Part shown: positions 7,966-16,709 of the stretch, one piece after another
Position numbering within the stretch: the first letter of the stretch is position 1
How the letters are laid out: every line of letters begins with the position of its first letter
Origin: JAFAHS01 sp046728175
GTDB lineage: Bacteria; Desulfobacterota; Binatia; Binatales; Binataceae
Length of the DNA stretch: 28,922 nt
Direction: 5' to 3'
Assembly: GCA_046728175.1 (NCBI GenBank)
Contig: JBKPEA010000133.1
Span: forward strand, 1 to 28,922
Notes under the pieces: generated by a model
What the model was told of the DNA's origin: nothing
Database searches by the model: none
The model's input: only the letters and a program-made list of their open reading frames with translations
Program-made: the position numbers and the translations under genes

Positions 7966-8496
7966 GTCTCTGCTATTAAAACTGCATATATGCAGCTAGA
8001 ATTAAAAACCACGGCGCGGAGCGCCGGGAGAACTTCATATGGGTCCATTTGCACTTCGGCAGCCGCCCTCGGCCGGCTGGTGCTTACTGCGGAGGGCTTC
8101 GTGCGAGCCGCACAAACCCCGGTCATGCCATGGGATCCGACTCTGTACGCCATCGTCGACTATCTGACCGGACCAGCTTGCGCGCAATTGCCTGGATCGC
8201 CTTCATCGCCGCGGCGCTTGGCTACGCTCTGGGATGAGAGTTCGACAGTGGAGTCCGTCGCCCGTTCCGCATGAGAATCGACCTTCTTTTGGCCTCGCAC
8301 GCCGTGCAGATCATGTACTTTCTGTTTGGTTAGCGGAGATCCGATGGAGGTCATCAATTCGCCGCGCTCGTCGCTGACATTGGCCCCGCCACGAGCGCGT
8401 CTCCGCGTTCTGCCTTCGACGCCTTCGCGCGTATCCCACGGAAGACTTCCAGTGACTCAGGAAAAAGGAATTTGCCCGTAGCAAAGAGGAAAGGTG
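7966..8496. other. Degenerate region, possible membrane-protein remnant
   Basis: About 530 bases without an intact gene. On the plus strand, MPWDPTLYAIVDYLTG (from 8125) and, one frame over, SLRAIAWIAFIAAALGYALG (ending 8237) could be parts of one small membrane protein split by an indel near 8173. I cannot name a family. The remaining frames look non-coding. Confidence 0.3.
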
Positions 8497-8793
8497 ATGA
8501 AGAGCAGGGTAGTGAACATCAGAATACCGTCGGAAATCGAGCGCATGGTGGAAGCCGAGAGCGTGGCACGCTCGCTTACGATTAGCGAGCTGGTGTGCGA
8601 AGCGCTGCACGCAAAGTACGACCACCACGCTAACGGGCGCGTCGAGCAGCTCCTCTACGAGGCGGTTCGAACCCGCCTCACCCTGCAACACTACATTGAC
8701 CATACCCAAAGCAGCGAGTTGACCGACGGGATTCGAGAAGCGGCGACACGTGAGGCGCAGCAATATCTTGCCAGACTGAGGAACCGCCGATGA
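8497..8793 (+). CDS. Ribbon-helix-helix (CopG/Arc-like) DNA-binding protein
   Basis: A 98-residue protein starting with a typical RHH module: strand residues RVVNIRIPSEI, helix ERMVEAESVARS, and a second helix beginning LTISELVCEAL. The C-terminal half is helical (residues about 45-98) and may mediate dimer or partner contact. Proteins of this size and shape are usually antitoxins or small autoregulators. GAGGA at 8486-8490 supports the ATG at 8497 rather than the GTG immediately before it. The stop overlaps a downstream ATG in an ATGA arrangement, but that frame closes after only 16 codons, so any partner toxin is missing or broken. The toxin remnant at 7693-7965 lies on the other strand and is not an obvious partner. 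Confidence 0.8.
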   Translation: MKSRVVNIRIPSEIERMVEAESVARSLTISELVCEALHAKYDHHANGRVEQLLYEAVRTRLTLQHYIDHTQSSELTDGIREAATREAQQYLARLRNRR

Positions 8794-9501
8794 AAGTCTC
8801 CGAGCGAACCATCCGACAACCGATCAACTGCCCATCGTAGAGAAAACACCCTCGCCTTTCGCCGGGCAGCGCGTGCCCAAGCGCGACCCGCAGCCGGTAT
8901 CGATCGGGTCAGGTCGCCATTGGGTGCAGTCGGAACAATGCGGATAGAGGCGATCTGGAGAGCGATCGGGTGGGTTCGGGTAGGACGACCGGTCCTTGGG
9001 CATTAAGGGTCGCTGCCAGGACGCCGTTCTTTCAAGATCGCGAAGTGGTCGTCGACTCCGTAACAGTGTTCTGGTGTAGTGAAACGACGAAGTGAGGTAT
9101 TTGGGTTGCCGATAGCCTGAGCCCACCCGACACGATGGAAAGACTTCATAATTCGAGGATAGGAAAACCGTCCCTCGGCGACTCAAGAATGGAGACCGAA
9201 CTGAACAAATCGTTGAGGAGACGAGTTGTTCGAGCTTGCAAGGCCACGTGAACTGCTCGAGTCCAGGCCAACCACTCGTGCGGCGATCGCCGAGGCACGA
9301 AAGAAATGCTGGGATTAAACCACAACAAACATTGTTATGTTGTCAATTGTTTGCATTTTCGGGCATTGGCCAGCCACAGTGCTGCCCGGACGCAACTGCT
9401 GGTCACCGCCACCGCGATGGTTGGCGCGCTTGCGTTGGCATGGTCCTCGCTGGTCGACAAACCGAGTGAGATCGAACCCGGCGAGAAGAGCATCGCGGCA
9501 A
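8794..9501. other. Intergenic/degenerate region
   Basis: About 700 bases between the RHH gene and the broken acetyltransferase. Short frames are present, including a 16-codon one overlapping the RHH stop and a hydrophobic stretch (LLVTATAMVGALALAW) near 9390-9440, but none matches a family I know. The segment 9167-9182 repeats 16 bases also found at 4241-4256. Confidence 0.4.
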
Positions 9502-10652
9502 TTGGATCTTAAGGTTTTTAGCCGAGCGGACCAGCTCCTCGCCGTGCGTGAAAGCTGGGAAAGACTGCTGGCCGGGACGGCCACTGCGAATGTGTTTCTC
9601 ACGCCAGAGTCGCTCATCACCTGGTGCCGTTACTATGCCAAAGACGTCGGCCTTCGCGTGATCGCAGTGTACGAGGGGGGTGAGCTGATTGGACTTGCGC
9701 CACCGCTGATCGAACAGCAGTCGGTTTGCGGCATCCCACTCTTGAAGCAGATTAGATTTCTGGGCGCCTGGTTGTCCGACCGCCTGGATATCCTTGCGAC
9801 TTCCGGAAAGGAACGCGCGGCACTGGAGCAGATTAGCGGTTTACTTTCCGCTCATGGATGGGATGTCTGGGATATTGACGAGCTTCCCGAGGCTTCGCCG
9901 ACGGCGGAGCTTATGCCGTGGTTAGCCCCGCCGATGGGGAGCCGGGGTGGAAGTGACGCGCCAGAGCGTCTGCCCGGTGGTGAAACTTCCCGGTGACGTT
10001 GCGGCGTATCGATAGACGCGCCCATTACGGGCGCCGGCTCAGGAAAGAACACACGCTGGAAGTGCGCTTTAACGAAGGCGCGGCCGACCTCGGGCCGCGA
10101 CTTGGACTGTTTTCTTGATGTCTACCGCGCCAGCTTCGCGGCTCGACCGAGCGCGCTTACCGATAAGCGCTTTGCCGACTTCCGTCGCGATGAGGTAGGC
10201 GAAATGGCTCGGCAAAAGCGGATGCTGTTTGCGCTACTGCTGGTCGATGGAATTCCGGTTTCTGGTCAGCTCTGCTTCCTTTACCAGCAGAGCTGCTATG
10301 CTTACAACCTTTGTCAGATCCAGCATTCAGCAAGCAAAGCGTAGGCACGGTTCTTCAGTGGAAAGCACTACAATATCTAATTGAACGCGGATACAACGAA
10401 TACGACTTTCTTCGGGGACCTGAAGCTTACAAGTATCGTTGGGACGCCGGCTCGGTCTATCACCAGCGCATTCGGATCTGGCGCGATATGCGGAAAGTTC
10501 GCCTGGTGCGGGCAGCATTGAAGGTGCGCCGGCTCTCGCGTCAGGCCGGTGTGAGCGAGCAGGCCGGAGAAGCCGAAGCTTGGGAATCTTCGCGGCCCGA
10601 AAGTGCTGCCGGCCTTATTCCGCAGTCGAGCGACGCCGTGGACCGCCCTTAG
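9502..10652 (+). pseudogene. CelD/FemAB-like GNAT acetyltransferase (polysaccharide locus), multiply frameshifted
   Basis: The reading frame changes at least four times. About 9502-9930 encodes the first GNAT-like half (FSRADQLLAVRESWERLLAG, then FLTPESLITWCRYYAKDVGL and LRVIAVYEGGELIGLAPPLI). About 9953-10010 gives SVCPVVKLPGDVAAY. About 9996-10112 gives TLRRIDRRAHYGRRLRKEHT. About 10112-10310 gives LDVYRASFAARPSALTDKRF and VDGIPVSGQLCFLYQQSCYA. From 10311 the last frame gives DPAFSKQSVGTVLQWKALQY and GYNEYDFLRGPEAYKYRW. This order is that of CelD-type Acetyltransf_6 proteins, commonly found in exopolysaccharide or cellulose clusters. A TTG near 9502 is a possible start. The next gene begins 20 bases after the end, as in an operon. 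Confidence 0.82.
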
Positions 10653-10672
10653 GTTTTTGGAACGGAGTACCG

Positions 10673-11901
10673 ATGCGCAAAGTGATAGTAATCGGCGTGG
10701 ACTGTATGACCCCGCAGCTTGCCTTCGATCGCTGGGCGGACGAAATTCCGAACCTCAGTGGTCTGCGTAAGGGGTGTCTGGGGTCGGCTTAAAAGCTGCG
10801 AGCCGCCAATCACTGTACCGGCGTGGGCCGCGATGTTATCCAGCAAGAACCCTGGCCCTCTTGGCTTTTATGGCTTTCGGAACCGCGCAGATTAAAGCTA
10901 CGATAAGCGCACAGTCGCGACCTTAAACGTAATCAAGGAAGACCGTGTTTGGGATACCTTGTCGCGTGCAGGAAAGCAGGTCGTCTTAATCTCAGTACCG
11001 CAAACTTGTCCGCCACGACCGGTGCACGGATGCATGATCAGTTGCTTTCTCACGGCCGACGCCACTCGTCAGTACACCTACCCACCCGAATTCAGATCGG
11101 AGGTGGATCGGTCGTTGGCGAATACATATTCGACGTGAACGACTTCCGGAGCGACAACAAGGACAACATCCGCCGTGGGACTTCTTCATGATGGTCGAAA
11201 TGGGGTCGATCGCATACACCACGCGTTTTGGAAGTATATGGATAGCACCCATCGCAAACATGAACCGTGTAACCGATATCAGAATGCGATTCGCGACTAT
11301 TACCGATACGTCGACCAAGAAACCGGCGAACTGCTCAAATGCGTACCGGAAGATACCGCGGTATTGGTCGCTTCTGATCACGGAGCTCAAAAGATGGAAG
11401 GACGCATCTGCGTCAAACGAGTGGTTGATGCAAAACAACTATCTGAAGCTTTTAGAGCCTCCGATCGGCGCTACGCCGCTAGCCAGGGCGCGGGTAGACT
11501 GGGCAAAGACCACCGCCTGGGGCGAGGGAGGCGACTACGCCCGAATTTTTCTCAACGTGAAGGGCCGCGAACCACAAGGGCTCATCGATCCAGACAAGTA
11601 CGAAACAACCCGTTCGATGCTCATTGAACGCCTCGAAGTCCTAGGCGACGAGAAGGGGCAGCCGATCGATACCAAAGTATACCGGGCGGAAGACCTCTAT
11701 CCCGAGACCCGAGGAGTAGCCCCTGATCTGATCGCTTACTTTGGCAATCTGGCGTGGCGCTCAGTCGGCAGCATCGGATCGGGCAAGATCCACACCTTCG
11801 AGAACGATAAGCCCTCCCCTGCGGAGTTTTGCGGCGAACCACAGGGGCACGAATGGCGGGTCGTGAGGAGCTCAGCATTGCGGTTCGCTGACCGCGGCTG
11901 A
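10673..11901 (+). pseudogene. Type I phosphodiesterase/nucleotide pyrophosphatase (alkaline phosphatase superfamily), degraded
   Basis: Starts cleanly at an ATG after GGAGTACC with KVIVIGVDCMTPQL, carrying the superfamily's metal Asp and nucleophile Thr, but that frame stops at 10792. Further pieces appear in other frames: NPGPLGFYGFRNRAD-like residues near 10850, then VPQTCPPRPVHGCMIS-like residues near 11000. Near 11170 comes WDFFMMVEMG, followed by GVDRIHHAFWKYMD (metal-binding D..H) and AVLVASDHGAQKMEG (metal-binding DH) near 11360-11400. After another shift NEWLMQNNYLKLLEPP leads on through RGVAPDLIAYFGNLAWRS to HTFEND. About 25 residues seem missing around 11170. The usual C-terminal metal histidine region is absent, replaced by an unrelated tail. 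Several indels plus deletions make this a pseudogene. Relatives occur in surface-polysaccharide clusters. Confidence 0.8.
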
Positions 11902-11949
11902 AGGGTGGCCAGCGTCCCGCGGGGCTACGAGAAAGTTACCGGGCTTACG

Positions 11950-12954
11950 ATGAAAGTTTTACTTACTGGATGTGCGGGTTTCATCGGCGCGAGGGTTGCC
12001 CACCTATTACTCGATCAAGGCCACACCGTCGCTGGCATCGACAACCTAAATCAGAGTTACGATGTCCGCCTGAAATCGTGGCGGCTCGACCAGCTCACCG
12101 GGCGGGAGCGGTGGTCGTTTCACCGGGGCGATATTGCCGATCGCGCGGCGCTCTTCGTTCTGCTGGAAACCGCTACTACAGAAAACCCCTCACAAAGTGG
12201 TCGCCCGCCATTCGATGCCGTTATAAATCTGGCGGCCCGGGCGGGAGTTAGACAGAGCGTCAGCGATCCAGCAAGTTACCTCCTGACCAATATTGTCGGT
12301 ACCTTGAACCTGCTGGATTTCTGCAAGGAGCGAGGGGTTCGCAAATTCATTTTAGCGTCGACCTCTAGTCTCTACGGAGCCAACAATCCGTGTCCGTTCA
12401 GCGAGGACGCGAACACCGATCGACCACTTTCATCCTATGCAGCCTCTAAGAAAGGTGCCGAAGTGCTGGCGTTTTCGTACCACCACCTACATGGTCTCGA
12501 CGTTACGGTGTTGCGATATTTCACGGTCTATGGCCCGGCCGGACGGCCGGATATGAGTCTCTTCCGGTTGGTGCAGTGGATCAGCGAGGGGCGGCCGGTC
12601 ACAGTCTTCGGTGACGGTACCCAATCCCGCGATTTCACCTACGTTGACGATATCGCCCGTGGTACCGTGGCCGGCCTAACGCACCTGGGATACGAAATTA
12701 TCAATCTGGGTTCCAACGGGCCGTTCAAGCTAAACGAGGCGATTGCCCTGGTCGAGCAGGCGACCTCTCACAAAGCTAATATCGTTTATTCGCCGAGTGA
12801 TCCGTCCGACGTACGTGCGACCTGGGCCAACATCGAGAAGGCCTCGCGCCTGCTGAACTGGCGCCCGCAGGTCGGTTTTGAGGCGGGTATCGATAGGTTA
12901 GTCCGATGGTATCGAGACAATCGTGCCTGGGCGAAAGATATAACAACCGAGTGA
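11950..12954 (+). CDS. NAD-dependent nucleotide-sugar epimerase (UDP-glucuronate 4-epimerase-like)
   Basis: A 334-residue extended short-chain dehydrogenase/reductase, the only intact gene of the polysaccharide cluster. The Rossmann motif is TGCAGFIG (G7, G10, G13), with the NAD-ribose acidic position at D31 (GIDNLN). The catalytic set is the serine-rich ASTSSLYG plus Y163 and K167 in SSYAASKKGAE. The signature RYFTVYGPAGRPDMSLFRL places it close to CapI/GAE-type UDP-glucuronate 4-epimerases; the family also contains other C4-epimerases and dehydratases. The ATG at 11950 is chosen because KVLLTG is the normal N-terminus; the same frame is open back to 11905 without similarity. It starts 48 bases after the broken phosphodiesterase and ends 16 bases before the glycosyltransferase. 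Confidence 0.92.
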   Translation: MKVLLTGCAGFIGARVAHLLLDQGHTVAGIDNLNQSYDVRLKSWRLDQLTGRERWSFHRGDIADRAALFVLLETATTENPSQSGRPPFDAVINLAARAGVRQSVSDPASYLLTNIVGTLNLLDFCKERGVRKFILASTSSLYGANNPCPFSEDANTDRPLSSYAASKKGAEVLAFSYHHLHGLDVTVLRYFTVYGPAGRPDMSLFRLVQWISEGRPVTVFGDGTQSRDFTYVDDIARGTVAGLTHLGYEIINLGSNGPFKLNEAIALVEQATSHKANIVYSPSDPSDVRATWANIEKASRLLNWRPQVGFEAGIDRLVRWYRDNRAWAKDITTE

Positions 12955-12970
12955 TCTGCGGAGAAGCCTG

Positions 12971-13629
12971 ATGCCAAAAGTCTCGGTTGCAATGAGTGTC
13001 TATAATGGTGAAGACTACCTTTGCCCCGCTATCGATAGCATCCTGACCCAGACCTTCAATGATTTGAATTCATCATCGCGGATGACGGGTCAACCGAGCG
13101 ATCAGCCGAGATCATTAGAAGCTATACTGACGAGCGGATCGTCCTTCTCCCACAGTCCAACGAGGGAGTCGCGCCGGCGCTCAATCATGCCCTGCGATTC
13201 GCCCGCGGAGAATATGTTGCACGGCAGGATTCTGATGATATCTCGATGCCCGAGCGGTTCGCCAAGCAGGTCGAATTTCTCGACACGCACCCAGAAGTAG
13301 GGGTGCTTGGCACCGCTGCTTGGCTCATTGATCATACCGGCCACCGGTTCAGCACCTTCATGCCGTCTGGACGGCACTACCGTTTGGTGAAGGAACTAAA
13401 GCGTGGTGTCTGCCCCCTGATGCATGGCTCGGTTATGCTGCGTGTGGATGTCCTGTCACAGTGCGGCGTCTACAAGCCGGTGTTCAGTCATATGCAGGAC
13501 GTCGAGCTGTGGCTTCGGCTCAGCCGGTATCATCGGCTGGCAAACATGCGCGAGGTTCTATGTCAGTTTCGGAAGCACGATTTGTCGATTACTCACAAGG
13601 CGCTGACCGATCTTCGCATCCGCGAATAG
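12971..13629 (+). pseudogene. Family 2 glycosyltransferase with a one-base frameshift
   Basis: The N-terminus, KVSVAMSVYNGEDYLCPAID, is a classic GT2 start with the first UDP-sugar-binding strand. Near 13061-13066 the frame breaks. Adding one T to the run in gatttgaattc restores FEFIIADDGSTERSAEIIRS, then LNHALRFARGEYVARQDSDD (the DxD-like metal site) and MPERFAKQVEFLDTHPEVGV, and continues to LCQFRKHDLSITHKAL before a stop at 13629. A further C-terminal part may continue in another frame to about 13805 (AGRWNDTFEAENHLLKAQIE). Otherwise the protein is complete and well conserved, so this break is either recent, a sequencing error in a T-run, or tolerated slippage. The enzyme would transfer a sugar to a growing surface polysaccharide. 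Confidence 0.85.
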
Positions 13630-13913
13630 GCCAAACCGGCAAGCTTCAACCTGAGACTAAGGCCGAAGACTGGACTGATATCTGCAAGCAGTTCGACCAT
13701 GACTGTCAAGCCGGTCGATGGAACGACACCTTCGAAGCCGAGAATCATCTGCTTAAGGCCCAGATCGAACTGGCCAAAGGCCAGCCGGGACGGACCTTGG
13801 GGTGACCTTCGTTTTCTGCTCAGGGGGATGAGCCCGCATAGGCGGCGCCGCGAAAAGAACGGCCCGTGAGCGTCGACGTTAACCGCAGACCTCAGCTGAC
13901 CGGAGTAGAACGG

Positions 13914-15488
13914 CTAGCCTGCCGACTGCTGCTTGATTCTCTTGTGGAGAGCGACGCGAGAGATGCCAAGCAGACGGGCCGCTTGCGTCACCTTGCCTCC
14001 GGTTCGGGCGAGCACGCTGGCGATATAGCGTGCCTCAAAGTCCGCGCGGGCCTTGGCTAGCGGCTGCGACTGGGCAGCAAGGTCGTCCATCGAGGGCGAA
14101 GCTCCCGCTGAGTCGGGCGGCCCCGTCTTCTCAGCGCTTCCGCCGACTGCGGCCCACAGGTGCGCGCGGGCAATGCCCTGGCCGTTGGCGGCAAGCGCGA
14201 CCGCGCGCTCGATTTCGTTCTGCAGCTCGCGCACGTTGCCTGGCCAGTTGAAACGGACCAGTGCATCGAGCGCGTCCGCGTCGATCTCGCCGATACGCTT
14301 GCCGCTCGCCTGCGAGCTCCTCGCCAGAAAGCGACTGGCTAGTAATGGAATGTCCTCGCGGCGGTCACGCAAAGGCGGCAAGCGAATCGGGAACACCGCG
14401 AGCCTGTAGTAGAGATCCGCCCGGAAGGTCTTAGCTGTCACCGCCGCGCTGAGATCACGGTTAGTCGCAGAGAGCACTCGCACATCCACTTTCTGGGGAC
14501 GCGACTCGCCGACGGGCGTTATTTCGCCCTCCTGCAGAACGCGTAGCAGCTTGGCCTGCATCGGAGGCGGCATCTCCCCGACCTCGTCGAGCAGGATCAG
14601 TCCGCCGTTCGCCGCCCTGAACACGCCGGGCTCGTCGCTGGCTGCGCCGGTGAACGCGCCGCGCCGGTGACCAAACAGCTCACTCTCCAGCAATGTCTCC
14701 GTGAACGCAGCGCAGTTCGCGGCGATGAACGGACCATTAGCCCTATCGCTGGCGCGATGGATCGCGCGCGCGACCAGTTCCTTGCCCGTCCCGGTTTCTC
14801 CCTCGATCAGCACCGGAATCGATGATGCCGCCGCACTGGCAATGAGGCGCAATACCTTCCCCATCGCCGGGCTAGTGCCGATGATTTCGCGCTCGAGATC
14901 GAGTTTGATGAGGTCGCTCCTGAGCGCTCCTACTTGTCTCCGAAGCACCTGCTCGGCGGTTTGAATTTGCGCGAAGCGGTCGGCGTTGCTGAGCGCGATC
15001 GCAACCACCTCGGCTAGAGATTCGAGCAGCCGCAAATCCTCATCGCGAAATGGACCGTCTCGATGATTGACCGCCTCGATTACACCCATTGGCTGGTCGC
15101 GCGCGATCAAGGGCGCGGCCACAATCGATCGGGTGGTGATTCCGGTCGAGCGATCCACCCCGGTGAAGAATCGGGGATCGCTGGCCGTGTCGTCGACCCG
15201 CTCCGCGTGTCCACTCTTGAGTACGGAGCCCGCGATTCCGCGATCGGCTGGAAACCGCATACGCGCCAGCTTGGCCGCGACCTCGGGATCCATGCGCGAG
15301 TAATAGGCGAAGTAAAGTTCGTTGCTTTCGCGGTCCAGCATCAGAACCGAGACGCCCTCGGCATCGAGGACTTCGCCGCACTTGCTGACTATGAGAGGCA
15401 GAAGCTGGTCCAGCTCTAGCTGTGCGGCAAATTCACGCGCCAGATCGTAGAGGACTCGCGTCCGCAGATCGCGTGAGGCGGGCTCCAT
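13914..15488 (-). CDS. Sigma-54 interaction transcriptional activator with GAF sensor
   Basis: A 524-residue NtrC-family enhancer-binding protein. Residues about 10-175 form a GAF domain (LDAEGVSVLMLDRES, IVAAPLIARDQPMGVIEAVN) expected to bind a small ligand or sense redox; no receiver domain is present. A short coiled linker (about 172-200) leads to the AAA+ domain with Walker A GETGTGKE (230-237), the sigma-54 contact loop GAFTGA (277-282), Walker B LLDEVGEM (299-306) and the arginine-rich RADLYYRL region. The C-terminal Fis-type helix-turn-helix spans about 495-520 (GGKVTQAARLLGISRVALHK). All motifs look intact, so it should activate sigma-54 promoters. I saw no convincing -24/-12 element near it. 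It lies 111 bases downstream of a crotonase gene on the same strand; its target genes are unknown. Confidence 0.95.
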   Translation of the reverse strand: MEPASRDLRTRVLYDLAREFAAQLELDQLLPLIVSKCGEVLDAEGVSVLMLDRESNELYFAYYSRMDPEVAAKLARMRFPADRGIAGSVLKSGHAERVDDTASDPRFFTGVDRSTGITTRSIVAAPLIARDQPMGVIEAVNHRDGPFRDEDLRLLESLAEVVAIALSNADRFAQIQTAEQVLRRQVGALRSDLIKLDLEREIIGTSPAMGKVLRLIASAAASSIPVLIEGETGTGKELVARAIHRASDRANGPFIAANCAAFTETLLESELFGHRRGAFTGAASDEPGVFRAANGGLILLDEVGEMPPPMQAKLLRVLQEGEITPVGESRPQKVDVRVLSATNRDLSAAVTAKTFRADLYYRLAVFPIRLPPLRDRREDIPLLASRFLARSSQASGKRIGEIDADALDALVRFNWPGNVRELQNEIERAVALAANGQGIARAHLWAAVGGSAEKTGPPDSAGASPSMDDLAAQSQPLAKARADFEARYIASVLARTGGKVTQAARLLGISRVALHKRIKQQSAG

Positions 15489-15599
15489 CCGGCGTTATTC
15501 TGGCATCGCTTTGGCCGCGGGTCGATGGTGCTCACCGGAAAGCGCGGGGTGCGTTCCGACCTCGGCAGGGCAGGGTCCCCATTGATGAGACCGCGCCGC

Positions 15600-16388
15600 C
15601 TAGCGGCCCTTGAATACCGGTTTTCTGTGCTCGCGCCAGGCGCGATGCCCTTCCGTCTTATCCTCGGTGAGTTGGAGGGCCATGAAGCGGTATAGGTCAG
15701 CATGCGCACTTTCGGCCAACGGGATGTCATACCCCGAGTGGATCGATTCCTTCGCGACCCGCGCTGCCAGCGGTGACAGCGAGCAAATATGTTCTGCGAC
15801 CTTTCTCGCCTGGTCCATCAATTCGGCATGAGGAACCAGCCATTGCGCGAGACCCGTTCGATAAGCTTCCTCGGCACGAAGCGGGAAACCCAGCGTGAGG
15901 CGCATCGCGTGACCCATGCCGACCCAGCGCGCGGCGCGGATCGCGCCGCCCTGCGCCGGCAGAATGCCGAGTGCCACCTGCGGCAGCCGCCATTCCGCGC
16001 GTTCCGATGCGACGATCAGATCGCAGCAAAAGGTCAGAATGCATCCGATGCCGATTGCGTATCCGTTGACTGCGGCTACCACCGGCTTAGAGAAGTCAGT
16101 CAGCATGCTGATCGGGCTCGAGCGACGGCGTCTAGGAAGATCCTCCAGGAAATCAGCGATCGAATTTTCTGTATGAGTCCGCGGATTCTTAAGGTCCGCA
16201 CCAGCGCTGAACGCGCCGCCCTTGTCGTCGCCGGTCAAAATGACACAGCGTACATCGCGGTCTTCTTCCAGTTCCGGGAGGCGCTCACGGAAACCAGCGA
16301 AGAATTCAGGACACCACGCGTTGCGCACCTCGGGACGGCTCAGCGTAAGGATCGCGAGGTTACCAACCTTTTCACAAATGAGTGGCAT
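15600..16388 (-). CDS. Crotonase-fold (enoyl-CoA hydratase/isomerase family) protein lacking both classical catalytic glutamates
   Basis: A 262-residue protein with the crotonase fold. It carries both oxyanion-hole segments, AFSAGADL (59-66) and NGYAIGIGC (108-116), which bind the acyl-CoA thioester. In canonical enoyl-CoA hydratase one catalytic Glu is in the PE of GQPE and the other in AME. Here the aligned positions are Q137 (LPQVALGILP) and R163 (HAMRLTLG). A simple hydratase mechanism is therefore doubtful; isomerase, hydrolase, decarboxylase or another acyl-CoA reaction is possible. The C-terminal helices (SPLAARVAKESIHSG) are normal. The start has GGGAGGA six bases upstream. The sigma-54 activator lies directly downstream on the same strand and could be in the same transcript. 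Confidence 0.9.
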   Translation of the reverse strand: MPLICEKVGNLAILTLSRPEVRNAWCPEFFAGFRERLPELEEDRDVRCVILTGDDKGGAFSAGADLKNPRTHTENSIADFLEDLPRRRRSSPISMLTDFSKPVVAAVNGYAIGIGCILTFCCDLIVASERAEWRLPQVALGILPAQGGAIRAARWVGMGHAMRLTLGFPLRAEEAYRTGLAQWLVPHAELMDQARKVAEHICSLSPLAARVAKESIHSGYDIPLAESAHADLYRFMALQLTEDKTEGHRAWREHRKPVFKGR

Positions 16389-16709
16389 TACCTATCCTCC
16401 CTAAACCAGGATTCGTAATACAACAATCGAATCCATACCCCAAACGACCTCCACAGTCTGTCAGCGATTTGGTGTTTGGCGTTCCGCTAAGCCCGGTAGA
16501 CGGAGCGCGAGCCCTTTGCTGCGTCGGCATACTATTTCGTCCCAGTAAGAACGAGCCCAGTCCGGGGTTCGGTGCAGTCGCCTAGGCGACGTGCGCCGAG
16601 CGAAGCAGCCCGCAAGTATTGCCGAGTGGCCGCATTGGTGCTCAACGAAACTGTACCCACCTTGGCAGGGTCAGCCTCGACCTATCGATTCCCCAAATGG
16701 ATGCACCAC
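16389..16709. other. Intergenic region, no gene seen
   Basis: About 320 bases between the YfcE-type gene and the crotonase gene, both on the minus strand. Besides the crotonase ribosome binding site I see no motif or hairpin that stands out. The length suggests the crotonase has its own promoter. Confidence 0.5.
16395..16401 (-). promoter_or_regulatory. Strong ribosome binding site of the crotonase gene
   Basis: GGGAGGA on the minus strand, six bases before the ATG at 16388, fixes that start. Confidence 0.75.

Noticed and set aside
8125..8237. Possible split membrane protein (WDPTLYAIVDYLTG plus a hydrophobic tail in the next frame)
   Set aside because: Too short and no family identified; kept only as a note within the degenerate region.
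8661..8680. GCGGTTCGAACCCGC, which resembles a tRNA T-arm
   Set aside because: It lies in frame inside the RHH gene, and no acceptor, D or anticodon arms can be placed around it.
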